Of a stretch of 64,000 nucleotides of DNA, positions 9,205-17,282 are shown one piece after another. Origin of the DNA: Bacteroidota bacterium. Lineage in GTDB: Bacteria > Bacteroidota > Bacteroidia > Cytophagales > Spirosomataceae. The stretch covers positions 1 through 64,000 of the forward strand of contig JAIUOF010000007.1 in assembly GCA_020161355.1 (NCBI GenBank), given 5' to 3'. Both the position numbers and the translations under genes were made by a program. The notes under the pieces are model-generated. The model was not told where the DNA came from and did no database searches. It saw only the letters and a list, made by a program, of their open reading frames with translations. Position 1 is the stretch's first letter, and each line of letters starts with the position of its first letter.

Positions 9205-10023
9205 TTGAACGGTTTGAATCAAAAAAGACACCTGCTTGTAGTTTTACTTGTAGGACTTGGTATGTTGGTGTTTTTATCTACTCGTCCCAAAACAGTAGTG
9301 AAAAAAGAGGTTCAGACCGTTCAATCCCAAAAAACGGATCAGCACACATCTTCTGATAATCAACCTCATATTCTAAGTTCGGAGAATACCAAAATTCTCA
9401 ATGGATTGAAAGCCGAGCTTGGAAAATCTCCTGACAACAAAAAAATATTGAGCCAAATTGCTCAATTATTCCTCAGTGAATCGGTTTTTGACAGTGCCGG
9501 AGTATATTTCGAAAAAATTGCTGAAAACAACGGTACTTCTAAAGATTGGACTTTCGCTGGCGACGCCTATTTTCAAGCCTACAATATAGCTTTGACGCAA
9601 CAGAAACTTGAGAAATTTGCAGAAAAAGCCAGAGAATGTTATCAGAAAGTTTTAGCCGGAGATCCTCAAAATCTTCATGTTAAAACTAACTACGCTATGA
9701 CATTTGTCAAATCCGACTCACCGATGAAGGCCATCAAGATGCTGAGAGAAGTTCTCGATCAACAACCTGATTATGTGCCTGCAATGATGAGCCTGGGTGG
9801 TCTGTCGATGGAGTCGGGTCAGTTTGATAAAGCTATTCAGAGATTTGAGAATGTTTTGAAGGTTGACCCCAAAAATATCAATGCACAGCTGGGTATTGCC
9901 TATAGCCTGATTGAGTTGGGAAAAGCCCCTGAAGCAAAAAACATTCTCAATAAGGTTCTTAAAGAAGATATTGATCCGATTATGAAAGATGAGATTACAA
10001 AAACTTTGAATAATCTAAAGTAA
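9205..10023 (+). CDS. Membrane-anchored TPR protein
   Basis: 272 residues from TTG at 9205; another TTG at 9217 is possible. Residues about 8-25 form one hydrophobic segment (LLVVLLVGLGMLVFL) without a clear cleavage site, so the protein is probably anchored with its TPR part in the periplasm. A Ser/Thr/Gln-rich linker follows, then at least four TPR units (about 60-270) with recurrent A...LG.A....A...F...L spacing. TPR proteins are scaffolds; the partner is unknown. It is probably co-transcribed with HU. The promoter of the next small gene overlaps its last codons. Confidence 0.8.
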   Translation: MNGLNQKRHLLVVLLVGLGMLVFLSTRPKTVVKKEVQTVQSQKTDQHTSSDNQPHILSSENTKILNGLKAELGKSPDNKKILSQIAQLFLSESVFDSAGVYFEKIAENNGTSKDWTFAGDAYFQAYNIALTQQKLEKFAEKARECYQKVLAGDPQNLHVKTNYAMTFVKSDSPMKAIKMLREVLDQQPDYVPAMMSLGGLSMESGQFDKAIQRFENVLKVDPKNINAQLGIAYSLIELGKAPEAKNILNKVLKEDIDPIMKDEITKTLNNLK

Positions 10024-10035
10024 TTATTATCTTTG
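10005..10035 (+). promoter_or_regulatory. Promoter of the 29-residue basic peptide gene
   Basis: TTTG at 10005-10008 and TATCTTTG at 10028-10035 are 19 bp apart, a consensus match. The first element lies inside the end of the TPR gene. The leader holds a weak AT-only inverted repeat (AAAAATTC / GAATTTTT, 10042-10065). Confidence 0.75.
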
Positions 10036-10092
10036 CAGTCCAAAAATTCAAGTAAAAGAATTTTTTTCAAAAATATTTAAATTTTTACTATT

Positions 10093-10182
10093 ATGCCTTG
10101 CGGAAAGAAGAGAAAGAGACATAAAATGGCGACTCACAAAAGAAAGAAACGTCTAAGAAAAAATCGTCATAAGAAGAAATAA
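10093..10182 (+). CDS. 29-residue Lys/Arg-rich ribosomal-type small protein
   Basis: This ORF begins MPCGKKRKRHKMATHKRKKR and ends in a further basic stretch; more than half of its residues are Lys, Arg or His. The composition and short KKRxKKxRKNRHKK-like pattern resemble very small ribosomal proteins of the bS22/mS38 (COX24-like) type, and I recall near-identical peptides conserved across Bacteroidota, but I cannot check this here. It has its own consensus promoter, a start ATG 57 bp downstream of it, and a terminator-like hairpin immediately after the stop, so it looks like a genuine, highly expressed single gene. The RNase G gene follows, which fits a translation or RNA-processing context. 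Confidence 0.8.
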   Translation: MPCGKKRKRHKMATHKRKKRLRKNRHKKK

Positions 10183-10188
10183 TTAAGA

Positions 10189-10224
10189 AGTGAGCGATGC
10201 CACTGGTCTTGCTCACTCTTTTAT
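10189..10224 (+). terminator. Hairpin between the basic peptide gene and rng
   Basis: AGTGAGC (10189-10195) pairs with GCTCACT (10211-10217), followed by a T-rich run. It can act as a terminator for the small gene or as an attenuator limiting readthrough into rng. Confidence 0.65.
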
Positions 10225-10309
10225 TCTAACTTTTTGTTTTAGCAAAAGAGGTTACTCTGTTTGCTTGTTTTCATTATTAATTTTCTTACCTCTTAATTCT
10301 TACTCTGAT

Positions 10310-11866
10310 TTGAGCAACGAATTATATATATCTGCCACACCAAAAGGTGACCGTATTGCCTTATTGCAAGACAAAAGGCTAATCGAATACCATTTTGATG
10401 AAACCGAGCATCAGTTTTCGGTAGGGGATATCTATTTTGGATCGGTAAAGAAAGTTGTTTCAGGGCTTAATGCTGCCTTTATTGATATCGGCTATGAAAA
10501 AGATGCATTTTTGCATTATCATGACCTGAGCCCCAATATCCTCTCCCTTTCAAAATTTACCAAAGATGTAATCGCCAAAAGACCTGTTAATTTCAAGCTG
10601 AAAGGTTTTCAGATGGAGCCTCAGATTGATAAGCTAGGCAAGATAGTCGATGTGCTTGGTAAAAACCAACCTATTCTGGTTCAGGTAGTTAAAGAGCCAA
10701 TTTCCTCAAAAGGGCCGAGATTATCCTGCGATATTTCGATCGCAGGAAGGTATATCGTTTTGGTTCCATTTAGTAACTCGGTTAATATCTCCAAGAAAAT
10801 TACGAGCAAACAGGAGCGTCAACGTTTGCACAAACTTATGTCTTCTGTAAAACCCGAAAATTTTGGGGTGATCGTACGTACAGTAGCTGAAGGGAAGGAG
10901 GTTGCTGATCTTCAAAGAGATCTGGAAAACTGCGTAGAAAAATGGGAAAATGGGATTAAAGCTTTGAAAAATGCAAAGCCCAGAGATAGAATCATTTCTG
11001 AAATGGACAGAGCAGCTTCTATTTTAAGAGACATGCTCAATGACGACTTTGACTCTGTAGTGGTAGATACCAAAGAAAGTTACGATAGTATCAAGAGCCT
11101 TTTACAGACCATTGCCCCTCAGAAAGAGAAGATACTGAAACTTCATTCAGGTAAAAATAAGCTTTTTGAGCAATATGGCATCGAAAAACAACTGAAGTCA
11201 TTGTTTGGCCGCTCAGTAAGTCTTCCGAGTGGTGGATATCTGATTATCGAACACACTGAAGCACTTCATGTTATTGATGTAAATAGTGGAAATAAGTCAA
11301 CTTCTGAAATAGATCAGGAAGCTACCGCCCTGAGCGTCAACAAAGAAGCTGCCGTTGAGATTGCCCGTCAGCTGAGACTTCGTGATATGGGTGGTATCGT
11401 GGTGATTGATTTTATTGACATGAAAAAACCCGAAAACAAACGGGATGTTCATGAAGTTTTGAAAGAAGAAATGAAGCCAGACAGGTCAAAATACACTATT
11501 TTACCTATCTCCAAGTTTGGCCTTTCTCAAATCACCCGCCAGCGTGTAAGACCCGAAATGAACGTGGCTACCCGCGAGACATGCCCTGCCTGTGGTGGAA
11601 CAGGAACCATCTCGGCCAGCATTGCGATTACTGACTTGATTGAAAACAATCTGGAGTATTTGCTTACCAAACAAAACGAACCTAAAATCAGCATAATTTT
11701 ACATCCATTTATTTATGCATATTACAAAGAAGGACTCATTTCAAGGCAAATGAAGTGGTTCTTTAAGTATAAAAAATGGATCAATCTTATCAAAGACTCA
11801 TCACTTGGAATGGTTGATTACCATTTCCTTGATTCTCATGGTGACGAAATAGAGCTCAACAATTGA
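10310..11866 (+). CDS. rng: Ribonuclease E/G family endoribonuclease
   Basis: 518 residues from TTG at 10310. The frame opens at a GTG at 10190, but that extension crosses the preceding hairpin and has no family resemblance, whereas the sequence from 10310 (LSNELYISATPKGDRIALL) matches the usual Bacteroidota N-terminus. An S1 RNA-binding domain lies near residues 35-85. The catalytic metal-binding aspartates are probably Asp323 (IDVNSG) and Asp367 (VVIDFIDM). The zinc-link cysteines are Cys425 and Cys428 (CPACGGTG). The length fits RNase G without the long C-terminal scaffold of RNase E. It processes rRNA ends and turns over mRNA. It converges with the thioredoxin gene. Confidence 0.93.
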   Translation: MSNELYISATPKGDRIALLQDKRLIEYHFDETEHQFSVGDIYFGSVKKVVSGLNAAFIDIGYEKDAFLHYHDLSPNILSLSKFTKDVIAKRPVNFKLKGFQMEPQIDKLGKIVDVLGKNQPILVQVVKEPISSKGPRLSCDISIAGRYIVLVPFSNSVNISKKITSKQERQRLHKLMSSVKPENFGVIVRTVAEGKEVADLQRDLENCVEKWENGIKALKNAKPRDRIISEMDRAASILRDMLNDDFDSVVVDTKESYDSIKSLLQTIAPQKEKILKLHSGKNKLFEQYGIEKQLKSLFGRSVSLPSGGYLIIEHTEALHVIDVNSGNKSTSEIDQEATALSVNKEAAVEIARQLRLRDMGGIVVIDFIDMKKPENKRDVHEVLKEEMKPDRSKYTILPISKFGLSQITRQRVRPEMNVATRETCPACGGTGTISASIAITDLIENNLEYLLTKQNEPKISIILHPFIYAYYKEGLISRQMKWFFKYKKWINLIKDSSLGMVDYHFLDSHGDEIELNN

Positions 11867-11925
11867 TTTTTTGACCGAAATTTTATATTCGGGTGTCATT
11901 TCTTTTTAAAAAAAATTAAAAAGAC

Positions 11926-13029
11926 TCAAGGATAATATCTCCCGATATGTTCAACAATGGCTTTTCTAAGGTCTCTAATTTCGATCATTCCGCTTTGACG
12001 AAATACAATTTCACCATTAGGTGAAAGTAAAATAGTATAAGGAAGTGCTCCAGGCCATTTTTTGTCGACAGCCTCAATCAATTCATATTTATGAAGATTT
12101 CCGTATAGATAATTTTTATTTGAAGCATACTTTTTCTTCAAAAAGGCATGGACTTTATTTCTGGATTTGGCATCATCAATCGAAATACTGATAAATTCAA
12201 AATCCCGGTTTCGGTACATCTTGTCAGTTTCGGTCAATGCGGAGAACTCAGCAACACATGGCCCGCACCAGGTAGCCCAAAAATTGATAAGGCGGTATTT
12301 ATCACTTTTTTCAGTCATGATCTTTTTTAAACTTTCGATATTAAGATCTTCCAGTTTAACTTCTTCAGTTTTCCACGATTCCACTTCTTTGAGTTTCCAA
12401 TCGGCTTTATCCATCCATTTGATAGAGCAACCAAAGGTTTTGGTTTCAGGCACACTTACCTCATCTTTATCTAAAAGTTCGTTTACCGCATTTTCGAGAT
12501 CAAATTTAGTAGCCCTTCCTATGTGTTCATCGTCATCGATTCGGCCCACATATTTCAAAACTCTTTTCTTGTTAAAAACAAATGCGTGAGGGGTAGTGGT
12601 GGGTCCATAGGCAGTTGCTGTGGTTTGTGTTTCTCCGTCATATAGATATGGGAAATTATACTTTTTATCTTTAGCTCTTAATACCATTTCTTCAAAGCTA
12701 TCGCTGAGGTCGGTATAACCCAACTCATCAAATCTCACTGCTTTGTCGGCGTTTGGGCTGATGGCTACCACTTGTACACCCTTATCTTTGTATTTTTCCT
12801 GAAAAGCAATGATTCTGTCTTCGTAGGCCTGAGCGGTAGGGCAATGATTACAGGTGAAAATAATTACCAGAATTTTGGATTTTTTGAAACTTTCCAGTGA
12901 ATAATCCTTACCATCAACTCCTTTAAGCTTGAAGTCAGGGGCCTCACTTCCAATCGATAAGGTAGCAGGGTCTTTTGCTTTTGCAAAGACAATTATTAAA
13001 GAAAAAATTAAACTAAGTATAGTTTTCAT
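11926..13029 (-). CDS. Secreted protein with two thioredoxin-like domains
   Basis: 367 residues. An 18-residue signal peptide is followed by a peroxiredoxin/TlpA-like domain (about 22-205) with Cys60-N-H-Cys63, then a second thioredoxin domain (about 225-367) with Cys255-G-P-Cys258 in a WATWCGPC motif. The first domain, including its terminal GCSIKW motif, matches the single-domain redoxin at 31966-32529 (CNHCP and GCNIKW), so this gene looks like a fusion of that family with a TlpA-type disulfide reductase. It probably works on periplasmic thiols. The substrate is unknown. Confidence 0.85.
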   Translation of the reverse strand: MKTILSLIFSLIIVFAKAKDPATLSIGSEAPDFKLKGVDGKDYSLESFKKSKILVIIFTCNHCPTAQAYEDRIIAFQEKYKDKGVQVVAISPNADKAVRFDELGYTDLSDSFEEMVLRAKDKKYNFPYLYDGETQTTATAYGPTTTPHAFVFNKKRVLKYVGRIDDDEHIGRATKFDLENAVNELLDKDEVSVPETKTFGCSIKWMDKADWKLKEVESWKTEEVKLEDLNIESLKKIMTEKSDKYRLINFWATWCGPCVAEFSALTETDKMYRNRDFEFISISIDDAKSRNKVHAFLKKKYASNKNYLYGNLHKYELIEAVDKKWPGALPYTILLSPNGEIVFRQSGMIEIRDLRKAIVEHIGRYYP

Positions 13030-13093
13030 TGTAGTTTTTTTGGTTGAATATTTAGCAATTTAAGACTAAAATCTCTTTCTGGCAAAATTTCAT

Positions 13094-13101
13094 TAATTTT
13101 G
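13094..13101 (+). promoter_or_regulatory. -7 box of the EamA transporter gene
   Basis: TAATTTTG matches TAnnTTTG and lies 17 bp before the TTG start, giving a very short leader. No clear -33 TTTG was seen. Confidence 0.5.
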
Positions 13102-13118
13102 GTTTTTAAATTAAAATT

Positions 13119-14018
13119 TTGATAAAAAAACTTAGAAACCACGAAGACAAAACTTTATTAGGCTGGATTTTAATTTTGTTTCTGGCATTTGTTTGGGGAT
13201 TGTCTTTTATTTTAGTCAAAAAAATCGTCTCACATTTCTCTGCTTTGGAGCTGGGTGCAGGTCGTATTTTTATCGCTGGTCTGGCTTTATTGCCCTGGGC
13301 CTTAAAAGATCTCAAAAATTTCCCAAAACCCAAAGCGGCTCCTCTCTTGTTTTCAGGTTTGTTGGGGTATTTGATACCTGCTATTATTTTCGGTGTAGTA
13401 GGCAGTAAACTCAATTCATCGCTAGCAGGTACACTCAATGCCACCACACCCATTTTTGTTTTAATTATGGGCGGACTATTTTTCTCAAAAAAAATTACCG
13501 GCAATCAGATTTTCGGAATCGTAATCGGCTTTGTTGGAAGTCTGCTTTTGATATTGAGCGGGGGTAATACCAAGCTTGATTTTAGCAATCCTTATACCTT
13601 ACTGGTATTGAGTGCGACGGTCATGTACGGTCTCAACGCCAATATCGTCGGACATTTTTTGTCCTCTGTTAAACCCATAATTATCAGTTCGTTTTCTCTG
13701 GTATTTGTAGGGATCATCGCTTTTGTTATATTACTTTTTACCGATTTTTTTGGAAAAATATTTTTACCCGAAAATCATCTGTTGCTCATTTATTTCTTGT
13801 TTTTGGGAGCTATTAACTCGGGTTTGGCTGCAGTTTTGTATAATTATGTTTTACAAATTACCAGCCCGGTTTTTGCCAGCTCGGTTACTTATTTGATACC
13901 CATAGTTGCCACAGGTGCCGGTATTTTTGATGGAGAAAAAATCGGATTCTGGCATTTTGCAGGAATGGCCATAATTTTGGTGGGCATATACATATTAAAT
14001 AAAAAGAAGAAGTCCTGA
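13119..14018 (+). CDS. EamA/DMT-family transporter
   Basis: 299 residues from a TTG start. About ten hydrophobic helices form two EamA halves (about 15-145 and 158-295). The first half carries the typical FVWGLSFILVKK segment after helix 1, and the second half ends in a KKKK tail. Members export amino acids or other small metabolites, but substrate cannot be told from sequence. It stands alone between the thioredoxin gene (divergent) and pyrH, which has its own promoter. Confidence 0.88.
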   Translation: MIKKLRNHEDKTLLGWILILFLAFVWGLSFILVKKIVSHFSALELGAGRIFIAGLALLPWALKDLKNFPKPKAAPLLFSGLLGYLIPAIIFGVVGSKLNSSLAGTLNATTPIFVLIMGGLFFSKKITGNQIFGIVIGFVGSLLLILSGGNTKLDFSNPYTLLVLSATVMYGLNANIVGHFLSSVKPIIISSFSLVFVGIIAFVILLFTDFFGKIFLPENHLLLIYFLFLGAINSGLAAVLYNYVLQITSPVFASSVTYLIPIVATGAGIFDGEKIGFWHFAGMAIILVGIYILNKKKKS

Positions 14019-14086
14019 ACGAATTTTTTTATTTTCTGGTAAAATCAAATATTTAACCTGATTATGTTAAAATTTGGTTTTAGTTT

Positions 14087-14094
14087 TATCTTTG
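14087..14094 (+). promoter_or_regulatory. -7 box of the pyrH-frr operon
   Basis: TATCTTTG matches the TAnnTTTG consensus exactly and is 16 bp before the pyrH ATG. The nearest TTTG upstream is only 10 bp away, so the -33 element is uncertain. Confidence 0.6.
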
Positions 14095-14110
14095 CAGAAA
14101 ATCATTTTAC

Positions 14111-14821
14111 ATGTCGTTAAAATACAAGAGAATTCTCCTGAAATTAAGTGGTGAAGCCCTCAATGGTGGGGATAAAAGCCAAATTATCAACACCGAAATC
14201 CTTACCCAATATGCCAAAGAAATCAAATCTGTGGTAGATGCGGGCGTTGAGGTTGCTATAGTAATAGGAGGAGGAAATATATTCAGGGGTGCCAGTGCAC
14301 AGTCGGGCATTGATCGTTCCCAAGGCGACTACATGGGTATGCTCGCCACAGTGATTAACGGCATGGCCATACAGAGTATTCTGGAAAGCCATGGCATGAA
14401 AACCCGACTGCTTTCCGCCATCAAAATGGAACAAATTGCCGAGCCTTTTATCCGTAGAAGAGCTATCCGTCACCTGGAAAAGGGCAGAGTGGTGATTTTT
14501 GGTGCAGGTACGGGTAATCCATACTTCTCAACTGACTCAGGTGGTGCTTTAAGGGCGGTAGAAATTGGTGCTGATGTTTTGTTGAAAGGAACCAACGTAG
14601 ATGGGGTTTATACCGCTGACCCCAGAAAAGATGCTTCGGCAACAAAATATGACGAGATTTCGTTTGACGAAGTGATCAGCAAAGGACTCAAGGTGATGGA
14701 TATGACAGCTTTTACGCTTTGTAAAGAAAACAAACTGCCTATCATCGTTTTTGATATGAATAAAGAAGGAAACCTCAACCACCTGGTCAATGGTGAAAAA
14801 GTAGGGACTTTGGTACAATAA
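14111..14821 (+). CDS. pyrH: UMP kinase
   Basis: 236 residues, the normal length for the hexameric bacterial enzyme of the amino-acid-kinase fold. It phosphorylates UMP to UDP in pyrimidine nucleotide synthesis. Visible motifs are KLSGEAL at the N-terminus, GGGNIFRG for the phosphate-binding glycine loop, the [14 protein letters not shown] segment, and DGVYTADP near the nucleotide site. frr follows after 20 bp, the conserved pyrH-frr arrangement; tsf is not upstream here. Confidence 0.97.
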   Translation: MSLKYKRILLKLSGEALNGGDKSQIINTEILTQYAKEIKSVVDAGVEVAIVIGGGNIFRGASAQSGIDRSQGDYMGMLATVINGMAIQSILESHGMKTRLLSAIKMEQIAEPFIRRRAIRHLEKGRVVIFGAGTGNPYFSTDSGGALRAVEIGADVLLKGTNVDGVYTADPRKDASATKYDEISFDEVISKGLKVMDMTAFTLCKENKLPIIVFDMNKEGNLNHLVNGEKVGTLVQ

Positions 14822-14841
14822 AATGCAATTTTAATTTTACA

Positions 14842-15402
14842 ATGGAAGAAATAGATTTATTGCTCGAAATGGCTCAGGAGCATATGGAGAGAGCCTTAAA
14901 ACATACACAAATTGAACTTACCAAGATAAGAGCAGGTAAAGCCAGCACCACCATGCTTGACGGCATTCAGATTGAATACTACGGCATGATGTCACCTTTG
15001 GGCCAGGTATCATCTATAACTACCCCTGATGCCCGCACAATCCAAATCAAGCCTTTCGAAAAGAAAATTATTGGTGATATCGAAAGAGCTATCATTAACT
15101 CAAATGTAGGACTAGCCCCTGCCAATGACGGAGAAACTATCAGACTCAACGTGCCGCCTTTGACAGAGGAAAGAAGACGCGATCTGGTAAAAAAAGTGAA
15201 AGCAGAAATCGAAATCGCAAAAGTAAACATCAGAAAGGTGCGTCAGGATATCAATGATGACATCAAAAAACTCAAGAATGATGGGGTATCAGAAGATGCC
15301 ATAAAAATGGGCGAAGAGAAAGTTCAGAAACTTACCAATAATTATATTGAAAAATCAGAACACATGATGGCGACCAAAGAAGCTGATATCATGCATGTTT
15401 AA
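14842..15402 (+). CDS. frr: Ribosome recycling factor
   Basis: 186 residues, full length. It dismantles post-termination ribosomes together with EF-G. The two-domain pattern is intact: long helices with the LTKIRAGKAS motif near the N-terminus, the beta domain with TTPDARTIQIKPFEK, and the RRDLVKKVK helix. It is the last gene of the pyrH operon and is followed by a strong terminator. Confidence 0.97.
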   Translation: MEEIDLLLEMAQEHMERALKHTQIELTKIRAGKASTTMLDGIQIEYYGMMSPLGQVSSITTPDARTIQIKPFEKKIIGDIERAIINSNVGLAPANDGETIRLNVPPLTEERRRDLVKKVKAEIEIAKVNIRKVRQDINDDIKKLKNDGVSEDAIKMGEEKVQKLTNNYIEKSEHMMATKEADIMHV

Positions 15403-15423
15403 GATATTGAAAAACAGTTTTTT

Positions 15424-15458
15424 AAGCCGGCTCTATAGGGTCGGCTTTTGTTTTTTAT
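15424..15458 (+). terminator. Intrinsic terminator after frr
   Basis: AAGCCG (15424-15429) pairs with CGGCTT (15442-15447), with weaker pairing inside the loop, followed by TTGTTTTTT. It ends the pyrH-frr transcript. Confidence 0.85.
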
Positions 15459-15565
15459 TCCACATTTCAATCCCCCTAAATTCGAAATCATAGTAGGCCT
15501 TGACCTTTGTCATAATTTATTTTTTTAGTTGAGAATACCTTGCAAGCTCAATTTGGAATAAAACT

Positions 15566-17200
15566 ATGGCGTTTTTAAAGACTGACCTTACCACAAATCC
15601 CGACCTTACCCAACATGGAGAAGGGACGGGATCGAGCCGAAGTAAACGGCCACAATACGTTGATTTTCTTCCTCCCTGTAATCAGGCATGCCCTGCGGGA
15701 GAGAATATTCAGGAATGGCTATCACTGGCTCAGGCCGGTCTTAACAAAGAAGCCTGGTTAAAACTTACAGAAAACAACCCAATGCCCGCCATTCATGGGA
15801 GGGTATGTTATCACCCTTGTGAAACTGCCTGTAACCGTACTTCCCTGGATCAACCGGTTAGTATACACGCTATAGAGCGGTTTTTGGGAGATACCGCCAT
15901 CGAGCAAAACTGGCAGTTTGAAAAGCCTGCAAAACTCAGTGGCAAAAAAATCATGATAATAGGTGCCGGTCCCAGCGGGCTTTCAGCAGCGTATCATTTG
16001 GCAAGATTAGGACACACAGTTGAAATCTTCGAAGCCGGCCCCATTGCCGGAGGTATGATGAACTTCGGGATTCCGGCTTACCGCTTACCTAGAAATATCC
16101 TTCAGGCCGAGATCGACCGCATCAAAAACATGGGGGTGCAGATTCACCTAGACCGGAAGGTTACCGATATTTTGAAAGAAAAGAAAGAAGGAAATTTTGA
16201 TGCAGTATTTGTAGCTATTGGAGCACATATTGGTAAAAAAACTGATATTCCTGCCCGTGAAGCAGGGAAAATCCTCGATGCGGTTTCATTCCTGAAAGAT
16301 GTTGAGCTTGGAAATGCTCCATTACTGGGAAGAAAAGTGGCTATTTATGGAGGTGGTAATACCGCAATGGATGCTGCCCGTACCGCCAAAAGACTAGGTG
16401 CCGAAGAAGCCCTTATCATTTACCGTCGTGACCGTGACCACATGCCCGCTCATGATTTTGAAGCCGACGAAGCCCTTTCAGAAGGTGTAAAAATTCACTG
16501 GTTGAGAAGCATCAAAAATATTGAGGCTACGCAGATGACCGTAGAGAAGATGAAACTCGAAAACGGTCGCCCGGTTCCCACCGGAGAATATGAAACCCTC
16601 GAAGCCGATTCTTTGATTTTGGCTTTAGGGCAGGATACTGAAACAGACTTCCTGAAATTGGTTGATGGGATAAACTTTAAATCAGACGGAACCGTGGAGG
16701 TTAATGCTTCTATGATGACCGGTCACCCGGGAATTTTTGCTGGTGGCGATATGGTTCCCAGTGATCGTACCGTTACCATAGCCACGGGTCATGGCAAAAA
16801 AGCCGCAAGAAATATTGACGCATGGTTAAAATTTTCAACCTATCAAAAACCTGAGAACAATCCTGTTATTTTGACTGACCAATTGCACGTTTGGTACCGG
16901 ACCAATGCCGCCCCAAAACCTCAGGAACATATTGATGCTAAAATAGCTGCCGAAAGTTTTGATGAAATTGTTGCAGGATATGATGCCGAAGAAGCTAAAT
17001 ATGAAGCCCAAAGGTGTTTATCCTGCGGAAACTGCTTTGAATGCGATGGTTGCTATGGTGCTTGTCCTGAAGATGCCATCATAAAATTAGGCAAAGGCAA
17101 TCGCTACAAATTTGATTATGATAAATGTACCGGCTGTGGGGTGTGTGTGGAACAGTGCCCTTGCCATGCCATTGATATTATTCCGGAACCGGTGAATTGA
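15566..17200 (+). CDS. GltD-like FAD/NAD(P)-dependent oxidoreductase with C-terminal 2[4Fe-4S] ferredoxin domain
   Basis: 544 residues. The N-terminal iron-sulfur helical domain has CNQACPAG and CYHPCETACNR. Two Rossmann motifs follow: GAGPSGLSAAYHLARLGH for FAD near residue 132 and GGGNTAMDAARTAKRLGA for NAD(P) near 265, as in glutamate synthase small subunit and PreT. The tail (about 485-540) carries two cysteine clusters ending CPEDAI and CTGCGVCVEQCPCHAI. It probably shuttles electrons between NAD(P)H and ferredoxin. It precedes the pyruvate:ferredoxin oxidoreductase by 82 bp. No glutamate synthase large subunit is nearby, so a GltD role is unlikely. Confidence 0.88.
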   Translation: MAFLKTDLTTNPDLTQHGEGTGSSRSKRPQYVDFLPPCNQACPAGENIQEWLSLAQAGLNKEAWLKLTENNPMPAIHGRVCYHPCETACNRTSLDQPVSIHAIERFLGDTAIEQNWQFEKPAKLSGKKIMIIGAGPSGLSAAYHLARLGHTVEIFEAGPIAGGMMNFGIPAYRLPRNILQAEIDRIKNMGVQIHLDRKVTDILKEKKEGNFDAVFVAIGAHIGKKTDIPAREAGKILDAVSFLKDVELGNAPLLGRKVAIYGGGNTAMDAARTAKRLGAEEALIIYRRDRDHMPAHDFEADEALSEGVKIHWLRSIKNIEATQMTVEKMKLENGRPVPTGEYETLEADSLILALGQDTETDFLKLVDGINFKSDGTVEVNASMMTGHPGIFAGGDMVPSDRTVTIATGHGKKAARNIDAWLKFSTYQKPENNPVILTDQLHVWYRTNAAPKPQEHIDAKIAAESFDEIVAGYDAEEAKYEAQRCLSCGNCFECDGCYGACPEDAIIKLGKGNRYKFDYDKCTGCGVCVEQCPCHAIDIIPEPVN

Positions 17201-17239
17201 ACTCTTATTATATGAACTTAAAAAAATAACCCTCAAAAG

Positions 17240-17262
17240 TCCCCTCTCCTCTGGAGAGGGGA
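17240..17262. repeat. C/G-rich palindrome before nifJ
   Basis: TCCCCTCTCC and GGAGAGGGGA form a perfect ten-pair stem around a three-base loop. It is flanked by CCTC (17231) and GAGG (17272-17275), extending the symmetry. No T-run follows, so it is more like a dispersed palindromic element than a terminator. It ends 20 bp before the nifJ ATG. Confidence 0.7.
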
Positions 17263-17282
17263 TTTAGGGGTGAGGTCACAAA

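Noticed and set aside
11867..11925. Bidirectional terminator between rng and the thioredoxin gene
   Set aside because: Only a five-pair stem (CCGAA / TTCGG) with an AT-only loop was found, too weak to claim.
17140..17282. Riboswitch or structured leader before nifJ
   Set aside because: Only one simple palindrome is present, with no multi-helix core of a known riboswitch.
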